Assembly (NCBI RefSeq): GCF_028882275.1
Contig: NZ_JARBUT010000017.1
Span: forward strand, 62,001-126,000
From: Nocardiopsis sp. N85
GTDB taxonomy: Bacteria; Actinomycetota; Actinomycetes; Streptosporangiales; Streptosporangiaceae
Length of the DNA: 64,000 nt
Reading direction: 5' to 3'
Below are positions 1 to 8,347 of this stretch, one piece after another. Below the pieces are notes generated by a model. That model was not told the origin of the DNA and searched no databases. It saw only the letters and a program-made list of their open reading frames with translations. Position 1 is the stretch's first letter. The number at the start of each line of letters is the position of its first letter. Position numbers and translations under genes: made by a program.

Positions 1-1128
1 CATGTCCCACACGCGCTTGGTCAACTCCGAGCGGAACAGGTCCAAGGATTCCTCGCGCGCGAACTCCGACATGTCGAAGCGGATGAGGTGGCGCTGATCG
101 TCCCCGAAAAGCAACCGGGCCAGCTGTTTGGTGAGCTCCGTCTTTCCAACACCGGAACTGCCCGTGAAAAGAAAGGAGGACATGGGCTTTGTCTTGTCGT
201 TCAGATCCGCGACGCACAATTGCAACCTTTTCGCGACCACACTGGTGGCGAAGTCCTGGGAGAAAACCGCACTGTCGAGCTGCTTCTTGATCTGCACCGC
301 GTCGACGCGGAAGGCCACATTGACGTTGGTCGACTCCATCAACACGTCCGCCAGCAGATCCCGGTCCATCGGGCGGCCGGTGTAGCGATGCCAACCCACC
401 ATCGAATCGAGCACCAGGATCGACTTGCGCGGCTGCGTCGAGGCCGGGATATAGCGGTTGGTGTACTCGTAGATCAGTTCGAAGAGATGGTCATCGTAGA
501 ACTGTTCGGCCACCTCGTAGCGTTTGGCCATCCCCTTGAGGATCTCAACCGTGGTTTTCTGGTCGGGCGGGTTGACATTGATGCGCTGAAGACGTTCCAT
601 GAGCGGCTGGTTCGGCGCCACGTACTTGTGGAACTCATCGAAGGTCGTGGCCGCGATGACGCGGATGCCGCGCGCTCCGGAGGCCGCCAGAACCGGCTTC
701 AGCGCTTCGACGGAGGCGGCGCTGAGCTGCACCACCTGGTGGAACTCGTCGATGAACAGCACCAGCTCGATGTGCTCGTCGGCACTGAACCTTTCGGCCT
801 CATCGAACAGGCCCTTGAGTAGCGCCGCCATTTCGTCGGGGGTACTCAGCCCGGCGATCATCCGGGCCAGGTCCACTTCCAGGTACACCCGCTCGGTGTC
901 TTTGAGCATCGCCGCCTGGACCAAAGCGGTCTTTCCCGCTCCGGCCGGAGCCAACAGGAGGGCGTTGCACAATTCAGGCCGGGCCATGGCGGCCATGAGC
1001 TGGGAGATCTCATGCTCGCGGCCGACGATCTCGCGCTCGGGGGCTTTGAGGTGGTCGCTGTACTTGGCCAGCTTCGGGTAGTGCTCGTTGAGCCTGTCGT
1101 CGAGGGAACCGTCAGACCTGGTGAACAA
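1..1128 (-). CDS. Clp-type double AAA+ ATPase, 3' end beyond window edge
   Basis: At least 376 residues are visible and the C-terminus lies off the left edge. The first AAA+ module has Walker A APAGAGKT (about residues 60-67), Walker B LFIDEFH (about 123-129) and a sensor-1-like AATTFDEF. The second module opens with Walker A GSSGVGKT (about 322-329), followed by the Clp-typical RFDMSEF. This is the ClpA/ClpB layout of ring-forming unfoldases that thread proteins using ATP. The N-terminal Clp repeat domain is absent, and the linker between modules is too short for a ClpB/ClpC middle domain. I chose the TTG at 1128 because an in-frame stop lies two codons upstream and GGAGG sits 9 nt before it. 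It is the last visible gene of the secretion operon and may assist substrate or complex remodelling there. That role is inferred; the fold is clear. Confidence 0.85.
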   Translation of the reverse strand, partial: MFTRSDGSLDDRLNEHYPKLAKYSDHLKAPEREIVGREHEISQLMAAMARPELCNALLLAPAGAGKTALVQAAMLKDTERVYLEVDLARMIAGLSTPDEMAALLKGLFDEAERFSADEHIELVLFIDEFHQVVQLSAASVEALKPVLAASGARGIRVIAATTFDEFHKYVAPNQPLMERLQRINVNPPDQKTTVEILKGMAKRYEVAEQFYDDHLFELIYEYTNRYIPASTQPRKSILVLDSMVGWHRYTGRPMDRDLLADVLMESTNVNVAFRVDAVQIKKQLDSAVFSQDFATSVVAKRLQLCVADLNDKTKPMSSFLFTGSSGVGKTELTKQLARLLFGDDQRHLIRFDMSEFAREESLDLFRSELTKRVWDM

Positions 1129-1201
1129 CTGCTACCGCCTCCGCGGACGGGAGGAACACGAACTCATCTCGCCCTTGCTCATAAATCAGCATTATCTGAA
1201 C

Positions 1202-1230
1202 ATTTTACGCATAGTCGACACCGGGCGCAA
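1202..1230 (-). promoter_or_regulatory. Putative promoter of the Clp-like ATPase gene
   Basis: Reading the minus strand, TTGCGC (1230-1225) and TAAAAT (1207-1202) are separated by exactly 17 nt, a plausible sigma-70-type -35/-10 pair. The stretch 1129-1326 is the only sizeable gap between the ATPase gene and the rest of the operon, so the ATPase may be transcribed on its own with a leader of about 65 nt. This is based on sequence resemblance only. Confidence 0.4.
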
Positions 1231-1326
1231 AGCGCTTTTGGTCATGACCGAAAACACGGCCAAGGCCCCTTCCTCACAGGCGGGAGACGGTCCTCGAATG
1301 AGTGCGGGCCAAGAAAGGGAGGAACC

Positions 1327-2370
1327 TCAGACACCGGGCTGGTAATCGTCCGCCTCATCCTGTCGATCGCTCGCAGCCCTCTGGTAGATGCTCGTGCGGA
1401 CCGGGGCGACACCGACCCCGGCCGTCTCGTCGGCCTCCTCCAAGTCGAGGAAGCCGGTCTCGGAGGCCGTGGCCCGCGTGTGTTCGGTGCCGTGCTCCGG
1501 GGAGTCGACCACGGCCTCCCGGGCCCCGCTCGACAGCGCCTGCTCCACACCAGGCGTGATCCACTCGCGCAGCACGCCTTCGGGGGTGTCGGGGTCGTAG
1601 TCCACTCCGGGCTTCTCGGTGCCCCCCTGGGCCAGGCGCTCGGCCTCCACCTCGTTCATGAGCTTGTCGAACAAGCCTTGGGGGGCCTGCACGGTACGCC
1701 CCGGAGCCGCGTCGCGGCGGGCGGACCCCGCCGGCCGGCGGTGGTCGGCGTCCTCGAACTTCTCATCGGCGAACAGGTCCTGGATCGCGCCCGAGTGCGT
1801 GGGCACCGGGAGTTCGTTCCCAGCCGAAGCCTGCACCGAGTCTTCGAGTGAATAGTCCGGGAAGTAGTCGGCGAGGTTGTAGCCGCTGGTCTCCTCGGTG
1901 AGCACGAGGTTGTTCTGGTCGCGCACGCCGACGAACACCACCGGGGGCTGCGCCGTGCTCTCCGGAGCGACCACGAGGAAGTCCGCCTCGGCGGGCAATT
2001 CCCACACGATGCCGACCATCGTCTCGGGTACGCGGAAGCGGGTGCCGAAGTAGCCCTTGCGGACCAGTTCGGCGAGCTGGGCGGAATCGAACTCGTAGAA
2101 GGCGTCGGCGACGGGTTCGGCCCCCCGGCGGAACGGCAGTTCGGTGATGCCGTACGGCAGTTCGACGTCGGGCTGGACCTGGGCGAGCCGCCCCCGCAGG
2201 TGCAGGTAGGGGCGGTAGTTCTGATCGATGCCATGGTGAAGGATCGACACCGCCTCCATGCGCACGGCGATGTCGCAGGGCACGGCGCGCAGGGTCTGCA
2301 CGTCGGCCTTGCCGTGCCGGGCCAAGCGGTGGAACCAGGGGTCGGTGATCCGCAGGGGCGCGATCTTCAT
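1327..2370 (-). CDS. Soluble protein of unknown function in secretion operon
   Basis: This 347-residue protein has no membrane segment or signal peptide. The N-terminal half (about 1-190) looks globular, with beta-rich stretches. The C-terminal half (about 200-347) is charged and probably disordered, rich in Glu, Ala and Gly. I do not recognise a family. The ATG at 2370 lies 40 bp after the stop of the upstream membrane-protein gene, so the two are almost certainly co-transcribed. By position it is a cytoplasmic accessory factor of the type IV-like system, perhaps bridging the membrane complex and the Clp-like ATPase encoded next. That bridging idea is speculation. Confidence 0.7.
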   Translation of the reverse strand: MKIAPLRITDPWFHRLARHGKADVQTLRAVPCDIAVRMEAVSILHHGIDQNYRPYLHLRGRLAQVQPDVELPYGITELPFRRGAEPVADAFYEFDSAQLAELVRKGYFGTRFRVPETMVGIVWELPAEADFLVVAPESTAQPPVVFVGVRDQNNLVLTEETSGYNLADYFPDYSLEDSVQASAGNELPVPTHSGAIQDLFADEKFEDADHRRPAGSARRDAAPGRTVQAPQGLFDKLMNEVEAERLAQGGTEKPGVDYDPDTPEGVLREWITPGVEQALSSGAREAVVDSPEHGTEHTRATASETGFLDLEEADETAGVGVAPVRTSIYQRAASDRQDEADDYQPGV

Positions 2371-2410
2371 GCGGGGAGTTTCGCTTTCGTGTCGGGGTTC
2401 TGCTGACCTG

Positions 2411-2917
2411 TCAGCGGCCAGCGCCGTCGGTGGTCAGAGCGGTGTCCTCCGCATCGCCCAGCAACGCGCGCCGGGCCTTCTCTCCCAGGCGGCGCTGGGC
2501 GAGCCAGAGTGAGCGCACAGCGACCAGCACCAGCACGAAGACGAGGCCGATGAGGAACAACGACGGCGCCAGCCAGTGCACCAGTTGCAACTCCAACGGA
2601 GAGGTCGGGCCGACTCCGGTCCCGGTCGACACCACGACGAACAGGTTGGGCACCACGGTCACCGCCACGAACATCGCCAATACATAGCCGGCCAGGCCGG
2701 ATCCGATCATGAGACCCGCGCGCACGGCCACCAGCACCGAACGCGCCCCCGACTCCCCCACGCGCGCGCGGATGCGGGCTCCCAGCGGCACCGCGGTGCC
2801 GCCGGTGTCGGCCTCCTTGGCCTCGGCCGCCTGCTTGGCTTCGGCGGCCCGCTGCGCGGCGCTCTTCTTCGCCTGTGGCTTCCGCTTGTCCTTGGACCCG
2901 GTGGCGGTGGTGCTCAT
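2411..2917 (-). CDS. Small polytopic membrane protein of secretion operon
   Basis: A 168-residue protein. A Lys/Ala-rich cytoplasmic N-terminus (about 1-50) looks helical. It is followed by two or three hydrophobic segments (about 65-100 and 118-145) and a basic C-terminal tail with a short Arg-rich stretch after the last helix. I chose the ATG at 2917 because GGAGAG lies just upstream; longer readings in the same frame would run through the neighbouring gene. It is unrecognised at family level. Its place between the duplicated bitopic cassette and the soluble 347-aa protein suggests it is an inner-membrane part of the translocation complex. Confidence 0.7.
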   Translation of the reverse strand: MSTTATGSKDKRKPQAKKSAAQRAAEAKQAAEAKEADTGGTAVPLGARIRARVGESGARSVLVAVRAGLMIGSGLAGYVLAMFVAVTVVPNLFVVVSTGTGVGPTSPLELQLVHWLAPSLFLIGLVFVLVLVAVRSLWLAQRRLGEKARRALLGDAEDTALTTDGAGR

Positions 2918-2958
2918 CGGCTCTCCTGTCTGGGAGTGACGTTTCGGGTGTGCGTGCG

Positions 2959-3600
2959 CTAGGAGCGTTCGGGGACCCTTTCGGTCCAGTGGGCGTCGAT
3001 CCCGGTGATCGCGCCCCCACTGTCGGTCGACCACTCCACCGACAGCGTCGCGACCGGATCCGCCTCGACGTCGGCGTCGTGGACCTCGACGAAGGCGAAG
3101 TAGGAGTAGGTGACGCCCGTGATATCGACCAGCACCGGCTCGAACGGTCCCAGCCGTGCTTGCGAGGCGCCGTCCAGACCGGGGACACCGTCGCGGGCCA
3201 GGTCCTCGAACAGGGCCGGGGGTTCCCCGTCGTCCGTCGCGACCAGTGCCGCCGGGACGGCCGCGCCCTCCATCACCGTCTCGCGCAGCAGAGCGTGCAT
3301 CGCTTCGCCGTCGTTCTCCAGCCGTTCGACGCGGACCACCGACGAGCGACCCAGCACGTCGGACCAGGCCGTGTGGAGCTCCTCCCGGGCCTCCTCGGCC
3401 TCGATCTCGCGTTCGTCCACCAGGGCCGCGACCTCGGCGCGGTCGGCGTCGTGACCGGAGGAGGCCGACCACACGGACAGCCCGCCCACGGCCAGCATCA
3501 GGGCGGCCACCCCGAGTGGCGCCCAGGACACGGCGCGCCGGATCCTCTGGCGGCGGAGCCGGCGCTCGCGCTCGTAGGCTTCGAACTCGGCCAGGCTCAT
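2959..3600 (-). CDS. Bitopic membrane protein B2 (second copy of duplicated cassette)
   Basis: 213 residues. An Arg-rich cytoplasmic N-terminus is followed by one membrane helix (about 26-45), a Glu/Ala-rich coiled-coil-like stalk (about 50-85) and an outer globular domain. The C-terminal part, with VTYSYFAFVEV and then TLSVEW, matches the corresponding part of the protein at 4720-5370 (TEYSYLVLVDV, then STSTVLL), so the two are paralogues. The ATG at 3600 overlaps the upstream stop as TGATG, exactly as in the other copy; a GTG at 3603 is an alternative. The anchor-stalk-small-domain plan recalls VirB8/TcpC-type assembly proteins, but no NTF2 fold can be proven by eye. Confidence 0.75.
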   Translation of the reverse strand: MSLAEFEAYERERRLRRQRIRRAVSWAPLGVAALMLAVGGLSVWSASSGHDADRAEVAALVDEREIEAEEAREELHTAWSDVLGRSSVVRVERLENDGEAMHALLRETVMEGAAVPAALVATDDGEPPALFEDLARDGVPGLDGASQARLGPFEPVLVDITGVTYSYFAFVEVHDADVEADPVATLSVEWSTDSGGAITGIDAHWTERVPERS

Positions 3601-4580
3601 CACTCACCGCCTTCGGGCTCGTCGCCTTGCACGTCTTCGCCGTTGTCTTCGACAGGATCGTCGGTGTCGTCCTCATCGCCGTCTTCATCGTCTTCATCGT
3701 CTTCGACGCCGGCGACGGTGCCGAGCACCAGGTCGTCGAACTTCTTGACCACCGGGTCGTACTCACCGCGAAGCCATGCGGCGGTCCGTCCCGTCTCGTC
3801 CTCGACCAGGATCCAGACCATGCGGATCGCCGTGTCCTCCTCGAAGACCCGCGCCCGGTGGGCGGTCCACGTGTATCCGGCCAGTGAGGCGTCTTCGTCG
3901 AAGGTGGCGACCGACAGGTGCCACGGGCTCACGGCGCTGAAGCCTTCGGAGTCGCGGGCGCCGGCGGCGAAGTGCGGTGTCAGCTTCCGTTCCAGGCCGC
4001 CGACGGCGCTCTCGCGCAGCCCTTCGGCACAGGTGGTGTGCTCCTCTTCGGTGTATTCACGCGTGGTGATCGGCGGGTCGCCGACATAGGGGGTGCACTC
4101 GTCGCGCTCGCCCAGTCCCGGCGTCCGGGCGGGCAGGTCGTCGACGTTGATCGGCCCGGAATGCTCCAGGTAGGTGTTCTGCGCCGCGGCGACGCTCTCG
4201 CCCGCGGTCGTGGCCTGGAGCAGCCAGCGCTGGGCCTCGGCTCTGTCCGGCAGGCCTCCGACGTCCTGCCGGGCGGCGGTGATGCGGTCCTGCGCGTCGA
4301 AGCCGTCCTGGGCCTGTTCTTGCAGTCCGGCCCGGTGCTGGGCGCTGATCGCGCCCGCCGCGGCCATCAGCACCAACGCGCCCAGCGCCGCCAGGACGGT
4401 GGCCGACCAGTACCCGATGCGGATCAGGAGGACTCTGAGCCCAGAGGTCGAACGCCGCGGCGAGGGGTCCTCCCCCTGCTGCTCCTGTTGCGCGTGAGGG
4501 GCCGCGACCAGGCGTTGGGCCAGGCGGCTGCCCTGGTCCGGGGCGGGGGACCCGCCGGGCTCGTTCCTTCCGTCGGTCAC
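3600..4580 (-). CDS. Bitopic membrane protein A2 with acidic tail (second cassette copy)
   Basis: 326 residues from a GTG with a strong GGAGGAGG site. A Pro/Gln-rich cytoplasmic N-terminus (about 1-50) precedes one membrane helix (about 54-75), a helical stalk containing AAAQNTYLE, and an outer domain ending in TAAWLRGEYDPVVKKFDDLVLG. That block mirrors LLAWARGTYDADTGTFHSLYVG in the protein at 5370-6359, so these are paralogues. Unlike its partner, this copy ends in about 35 residues made almost entirely of Asp and Glu, which could bind divalent cations or a basic surface. The stop is coupled to the next gene as TGATG. It is probably an extracytoplasmic component of the secretion complex. Confidence 0.75.
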   Translation of the reverse strand: MTDGRNEPGGSPAPDQGSRLAQRLVAAPHAQQEQQGEDPSPRRSTSGLRVLLIRIGYWSATVLAALGALVLMAAAGAISAQHRAGLQEQAQDGFDAQDRITAARQDVGGLPDRAEAQRWLLQATTAGESVAAAQNTYLEHSGPINVDDLPARTPGLGERDECTPYVGDPPITTREYTEEEHTTCAEGLRESAVGGLERKLTPHFAAGARDSEGFSAVSPWHLSVATFDEDASLAGYTWTAHRARVFEEDTAIRMVWILVEDETGRTAAWLRGEYDPVVKKFDDLVLGTVAGVEDDEDDEDGDEDDTDDPVEDNGEDVQGDEPEGGE

Positions 4581-4719
4581 GTCGACCTCCTCCCTTCGCC
4601 AGCGAGAATAACGTTCAGATTTTCCTCGTATACCAACAAAATTCTAGCACCGCAGGGTGACACCCCACTCGTGCCGAGCCTCGGGTCAGGGGGTGCTGCG
4701 GCGCCAGGTCCACGCCGTA

Positions 4720-5370
4720 TCAGTCAGGGCCCGAGGAGCGCACCCGGGACGTGGAGGCATAGCCCTCGACACCCGAGACACCGCCGTCGCCGTCGGTGGT
4801 CAGCAGCACCGTCGACGTGCTTTGGGCACTGCCCCGCCCATCGTCGGAGGTGCTCTTCACATCGACCAGGACCAGGTAGCTGTACTCGGTGCCCTGTACC
4901 GACAGCAGCTCGGTGCGGAAACCGGCCACCCTCGAGTTCAGTCCGAGCAGGTCGATGAGCGCGTACTCGGTGCCCTCGGCGTCGACGTTCACCGTCGGCT
5001 CGGGCAGGAACACGGTCATGAACGCCGAGTTCTCGTCGAGACCGTAGACGTTCATCATGGCGGCGCGCGCGTCGACGTACTCGGCTTGGCTCTCCCACGT
5101 CAGCGCGGTGTCCAGCACCTGTTCGATGAGTTCTTCGTCGGCGTCCAGCCGTGTGTGACCGGCGCCCAGGGCCTGGCCGGCGATCTCGCTCGCCTTCTCG
5201 TCCTGCGCTTCTTCGAGCTCGGCCTTGCGCCGCAGGAGCTCTTCGATCCGCTGCTCCTGGGTGGTGAGGGACACCTCCTGCGCACCCCGGGTGGCAGCGA
5301 AGGAGCCACCCGCCACCAGCAGCAGCGCGGCCGCGGTCAGCGGGAAGGCGTTGCGTTGGACGAATCCCAT
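4720..5370 (-). CDS. Bitopic membrane protein B1 (first cassette copy)
   Basis: 216 residues. A short N-terminus leads into one hydrophobic helix (about 8-26, signal-anchor like), then a Glu/Lys-rich coiled-coil stalk (about 36-65) and an outer domain. GTEYSYLVLVDV near residue 160 and the Thr/Ser-rich strand after it match the equivalent part of the 213-aa protein at 2959-3600. The start ATG overlaps the preceding stop (TGATG), implying translational coupling to A1. A 139-bp gap (4581-4719) separates it from the second cassette copy. The likely function is assembly of the translocation channel, inferred from position and topology. Confidence 0.75.
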   Translation of the reverse strand: MGFVQRNAFPLTAAALLLVAGGSFAATRGAQEVSLTTQEQRIEELLRRKAELEEAQDEKASEIAGQALGAGHTRLDADEELIEQVLDTALTWESQAEYVDARAAMMNVYGLDENSAFMTVFLPEPTVNVDAEGTEYALIDLLGLNSRVAGFRTELLSVQGTEYSYLVLVDVKSTSDDGRGSAQSTSTVLLTTDGDGGVSGVEGYASTSRVRSSGPD

Positions 5371-6359
5371 CAGTCCCGGCCCTCCCCGCCCGTGCCGGCC
5401 CCGCCCGCGGGAAGGTCACCGATCGTGGTCTGGCCGACGTACAGGCTGTGGAACGTGCCCGTGTCGGCGTCGTAGGTGCCCCGGGCCCAGGCCAGCAGCT
5501 CGCCGGTGGAGCCGTCGCGGTTGAGCCAGGCCACGCTGACGGTCCCCGGGGATTCCACGCGGGGCACGGCCGAGGCCAGTTCCCAGGAGTTCAGCGACGC
5601 TTCGGCGTACTCACTGCGGCCCTCGTCGGCGTAGCGGATGTACCAGGGGAAGAGCACGTCGATGTCGCCGGGGCCATAGGGGACGTCCGCGCCGGGGCGG
5701 TAGGCCTCCTCGTCCTCGATGACCCGGGCCGACGCGTCGAAGTAGTCGACGAGCTCCCTGCGGTGTTCCGCCATGGGCGCGAACGCGTCGCCCGCGCCGC
5801 CGTCCCCCGACGGCTCCGCGTCGTTGAGGTCGGCGAGGATCTCCTGGTAGGTGTTCTGGAGCTCGGCGACCTCTTCACCCTTCCGCCGGGCCTGCGCCAC
5901 GGCCTCGTCCAGCTGTTCTTCGAGCGCGGCGGCGTCCTCTTCGTCCCACGAGGCGGCTTCCAGGGCTCGGATCTCGCCTTCGAGCAGAGCGATCTCCCGG
6001 TCGTTGGCCTCGCTTCGGACCTGTGTGATGTCGGTGCTGGAGGCGGCCAGCGCGCCGGTCCCGATGGCGCCGACCATCAGGGCCCCGCCCAGGCTCAGGC
6101 GCGCGATCCGGCCCGCGTCGCGCCGGAGCGCCCGGTCGCCACCACGCCGTTCCCTGCGCTCCCGCCGCCTGGCGCGGCGCTCGCGCAGCATCTCCTGCAC
6201 GTCGTCACCGGTCATCCGCCTGCGGTTGGCGCGCTGCTTGGCCTGGTAGGCGTCGAGGCGCTCCATCACCTCCTCGCGGCTCATCGCGCTCCAGGGCTTC
6301 TTCGGGGCGGCCTCCCGCGAAGCGCCGTCACCGCTGTCCGGTGCGCCCTCGTCGGCCAT
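5370..6359 (-). CDS. Bitopic membrane protein A1 (first cassette copy)
   Basis: 329 residues starting at the ATG at 6359, with AAGGAG about 10 nt upstream. A long, very Arg-rich cytoplasmic N-terminus (about 1-105) is followed by one membrane helix (about 108-128), an acidic coiled-coil stalk (about 130-185, including AELQNTYQE) and an outer domain. The C-terminal block LLAWARGTYDADTGTFHSLYVG parallels TAAWLRGEYDPVVKKFDDLVLG of the 326-aa protein at 3600-4580. The stalk motif QNTY is shared too. This copy lacks the acidic tail of its paralogue and ends in a Gly-rich segment instead. It is translationally coupled to B1. Confidence 0.75.
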   Translation of the reverse strand: MADEGAPDSGDGASREAAPKKPWSAMSREEVMERLDAYQAKQRANRRRMTGDDVQEMLRERRARRRERRERRGGDRALRRDAGRIARLSLGGALMVGAIGTGALAASSTDITQVRSEANDREIALLEGEIRALEAASWDEEDAAALEEQLDEAVAQARRKGEEVAELQNTYQEILADLNDAEPSGDGGAGDAFAPMAEHRRELVDYFDASARVIEDEEAYRPGADVPYGPGDIDVLFPWYIRYADEGRSEYAEASLNSWELASAVPRVESPGTVSVAWLNRDGSTGELLAWARGTYDADTGTFHSLYVGQTTIGDLPAGGAGTGGEGRD

Positions 6360-6457
6360 CGCCACGCTCCTTCCCTGATCGTCTCCGGTCCCGACGCGGA
6401 GAAGGCCCCGGCCCGTTCCACCGTGTCCCTGCGTTCGCCGGTCCGCCCTGAACCCTG

Positions 6458-8278
6458 CTAGGCGAAATCGTCGGGCCCCACGCTGATGTGGATGTGGTCG
6501 ACGTGATTCTGCGTGTTGTTCCCGCGCTCGCCCGCGGACCGCGTGGTCTCGTCGCTCCATGGCCCGACCGGGTCGTTCCCGGCGGCCCACTTGCGGTGGT
6601 CCCACAGGATGCCCTTGATGTTGAACTCCTCGGCCCGCGGGATGAGGTAGTCGATGATCGTCATCGCCGAGTCGTACATCTCCTGGCTGGGAACGGAACC
6701 TCCCGGCGCCATCATGTAGTCGATGGCCTGACCGTTGTTGTGGTTGCTGCCCGCCTCGTTGCGCTGACCGTGTGCGGCCAGGAAGAAGCCGCCGAACTCC
6801 TCCTGGAGGTGCTCGTGCAGGCGGCAGGCGTCCGGGTGCATACGCCCCAGGGAGTCGCAGGGGATCTGCTCGCCGGCCGCGACCACGCCGCCCCTGGATC
6901 CGTTGACGTTGGCGGTGCGGCACTCCTGCACCACGGCGTTGCGACGGTCCTGGTCGGCGGCGACGACCGTGGTCTGGGCCTGGTCCAGGATGGAGGCGGC
7001 CCGCCCCTCATCGGCTTCCCAGGCGTCCAACTTGGCGAACCAAATGGCGGCGTGCTCCTGGCGTTCGGTGAGCCGCGGCCGGTTCACGGCAACGTCCAGC
7101 GACAGGCCCTCCCACTTGACCATCCAGTCCCGGGTCGAGTCATTGACCGAGCCGGAGGGGTCCTCGATGAGGTCCTTGACGAACCGCACGCGCGCGGGGT
7201 CGTCGTCGGAGATCATGAAACTGAGCTGGGTCTCGAGCTCCCACCACTCCCCGCCGGTCCTGTCGGCGTAGTCGGTGAGCATCGAGTTGCGGCCGTTGGT
7301 CCACTGCCCCAGACCGATGCCCACCAGATCGATGGCGGGCCATCTCGCGGCGTAATCGGCATCGATCAGCTCGACCTGGAAACCGTTCTCCTGCGCCTCC
7401 TGCTTGCGCGGGCCGATCTTGTAGGGCTCGTTGTAGATCGTCTCGACGGCGGTCGGGTCGATCGCCGACTCGTGCTGGAAGTTGCCCAGGACACCCGCGA
7501 TGTTCTCGTCCTGCATGCCCATGCCCGCCAGGATCGAGTACACCTCCTCGGCCGTCGCCTCCATGTCCGCGTTAGCGGCCCCGGACCGGGTGTTGTCGTC
7601 GATCTCGCGCACGGTCGCCTCCGTCATGGGACGGCAGTCCACCGGTACGGCGTCGCGCTGAGCGATGGCGTTGGTCTCCTGAACCGTGTACACGGTACCG
7701 ACGGCCAGGCTGACCACGGCCAGGGTGGCCGCACCGAACGCGGCGAAGGCACCGGCGACCGCGCCGATGGCTCCTCCCACGGCCGAGGCGATGGCCGCGC
7801 CCACTCCGAGAACGAAGCCCACCACGGCCTTGACGGCCGCGACCACCATCATCCAGAGCAGGTTCAGCAGATTCATGATCAGCGCGGCGATCATGGCGAA
7901 CAGGCCCTTGAGCCAGTTGAGGAACATCAGGAGGACCATGAGCTGGGCGCCGACGCCGACGGCCGGGACCGCGCCGGCCACGCCCGCCCCCTTGGCGACA
8001 CCCTTCATGTCGGATTCGGGTCCGCCCTTGGGTGCCGCCGAAGTGCCTCCGGCGCCCAGCGCGGGAAGGCCCCCCTTGTCTCCGACCGGACCCTTCAGCG
8101 GGTTCGCCTGCTCCGGGCCCGCCCCTCCTGCTCCCGATCCGCCCTGAGCCCCACCGTTCCGGGCGGCATCACCGGAATCGGGTACCCCCTTCTGGGCGGC
8201 CTGACCGACCTGGTCCGACGCACCCGAACCGAGGCCCGGAGGCTGCACGCCCCCTGCCCCACCACCGGTCCCCGCCAT
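6458..8278 (-). CDS. Membrane-anchored peptidoglycan hydrolase: lysozyme plus M15-like peptidase
   Basis: 606 residues. A Gly/Pro/Ala-rich N-terminus (about 1-105) leads into a long hydrophobic region (about 108-200, several helices). Residues about 243-410 look like a phage-tail-lysozyme domain, with GNFQHESAIDPTA supplying the catalytic Glu (E270). Residues about 480-606 carry an M15-peptidase/ARB_07466-like signature, SxHxxGxAxD (SNHNNGQAIDYM), and a terminal HIH (VDHIHISV) that would hold zinc. The protein would cut both glycan strands and peptide bridges to open the wall for the secretion channel, a VirB1-like job. The start ATG has GAGGAGAGG upstream. Catalytic motifs look intact. Domain names are from motif memory, not a search. 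Confidence 0.8.
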   Translation of the reverse strand: MAGTGGGAGGVQPPGLGSGASDQVGQAAQKGVPDSGDAARNGGAQGGSGAGGAGPEQANPLKGPVGDKGGLPALGAGGTSAAPKGGPESDMKGVAKGAGVAGAVPAVGVGAQLMVLLMFLNWLKGLFAMIAALIMNLLNLLWMMVVAAVKAVVGFVLGVGAAIASAVGGAIGAVAGAFAAFGAATLAVVSLAVGTVYTVQETNAIAQRDAVPVDCRPMTEATVREIDDNTRSGAANADMEATAEEVYSILAGMGMQDENIAGVLGNFQHESAIDPTAVETIYNEPYKIGPRKQEAQENGFQVELIDADYAARWPAIDLVGIGLGQWTNGRNSMLTDYADRTGGEWWELETQLSFMISDDDPARVRFVKDLIEDPSGSVNDSTRDWMVKWEGLSLDVAVNRPRLTERQEHAAIWFAKLDAWEADEGRAASILDQAQTTVVAADQDRRNAVVQECRTANVNGSRGGVVAAGEQIPCDSLGRMHPDACRLHEHLQEEFGGFFLAAHGQRNEAGSNHNNGQAIDYMMAPGGSVPSQEMYDSAMTIIDYLIPRAEEFNIKGILWDHRKWAAGNDPVGPWSDETTRSAGERGNNTQNHVDHIHISVGPDDFA

Positions 8279-8347
8279 GGCGCCCTCTCCTCTCGCCTCC
8301 GGACGCCTTCGTCCGCGTTCCCTGCGCTTCGCCCGTACCGCTTCAGG

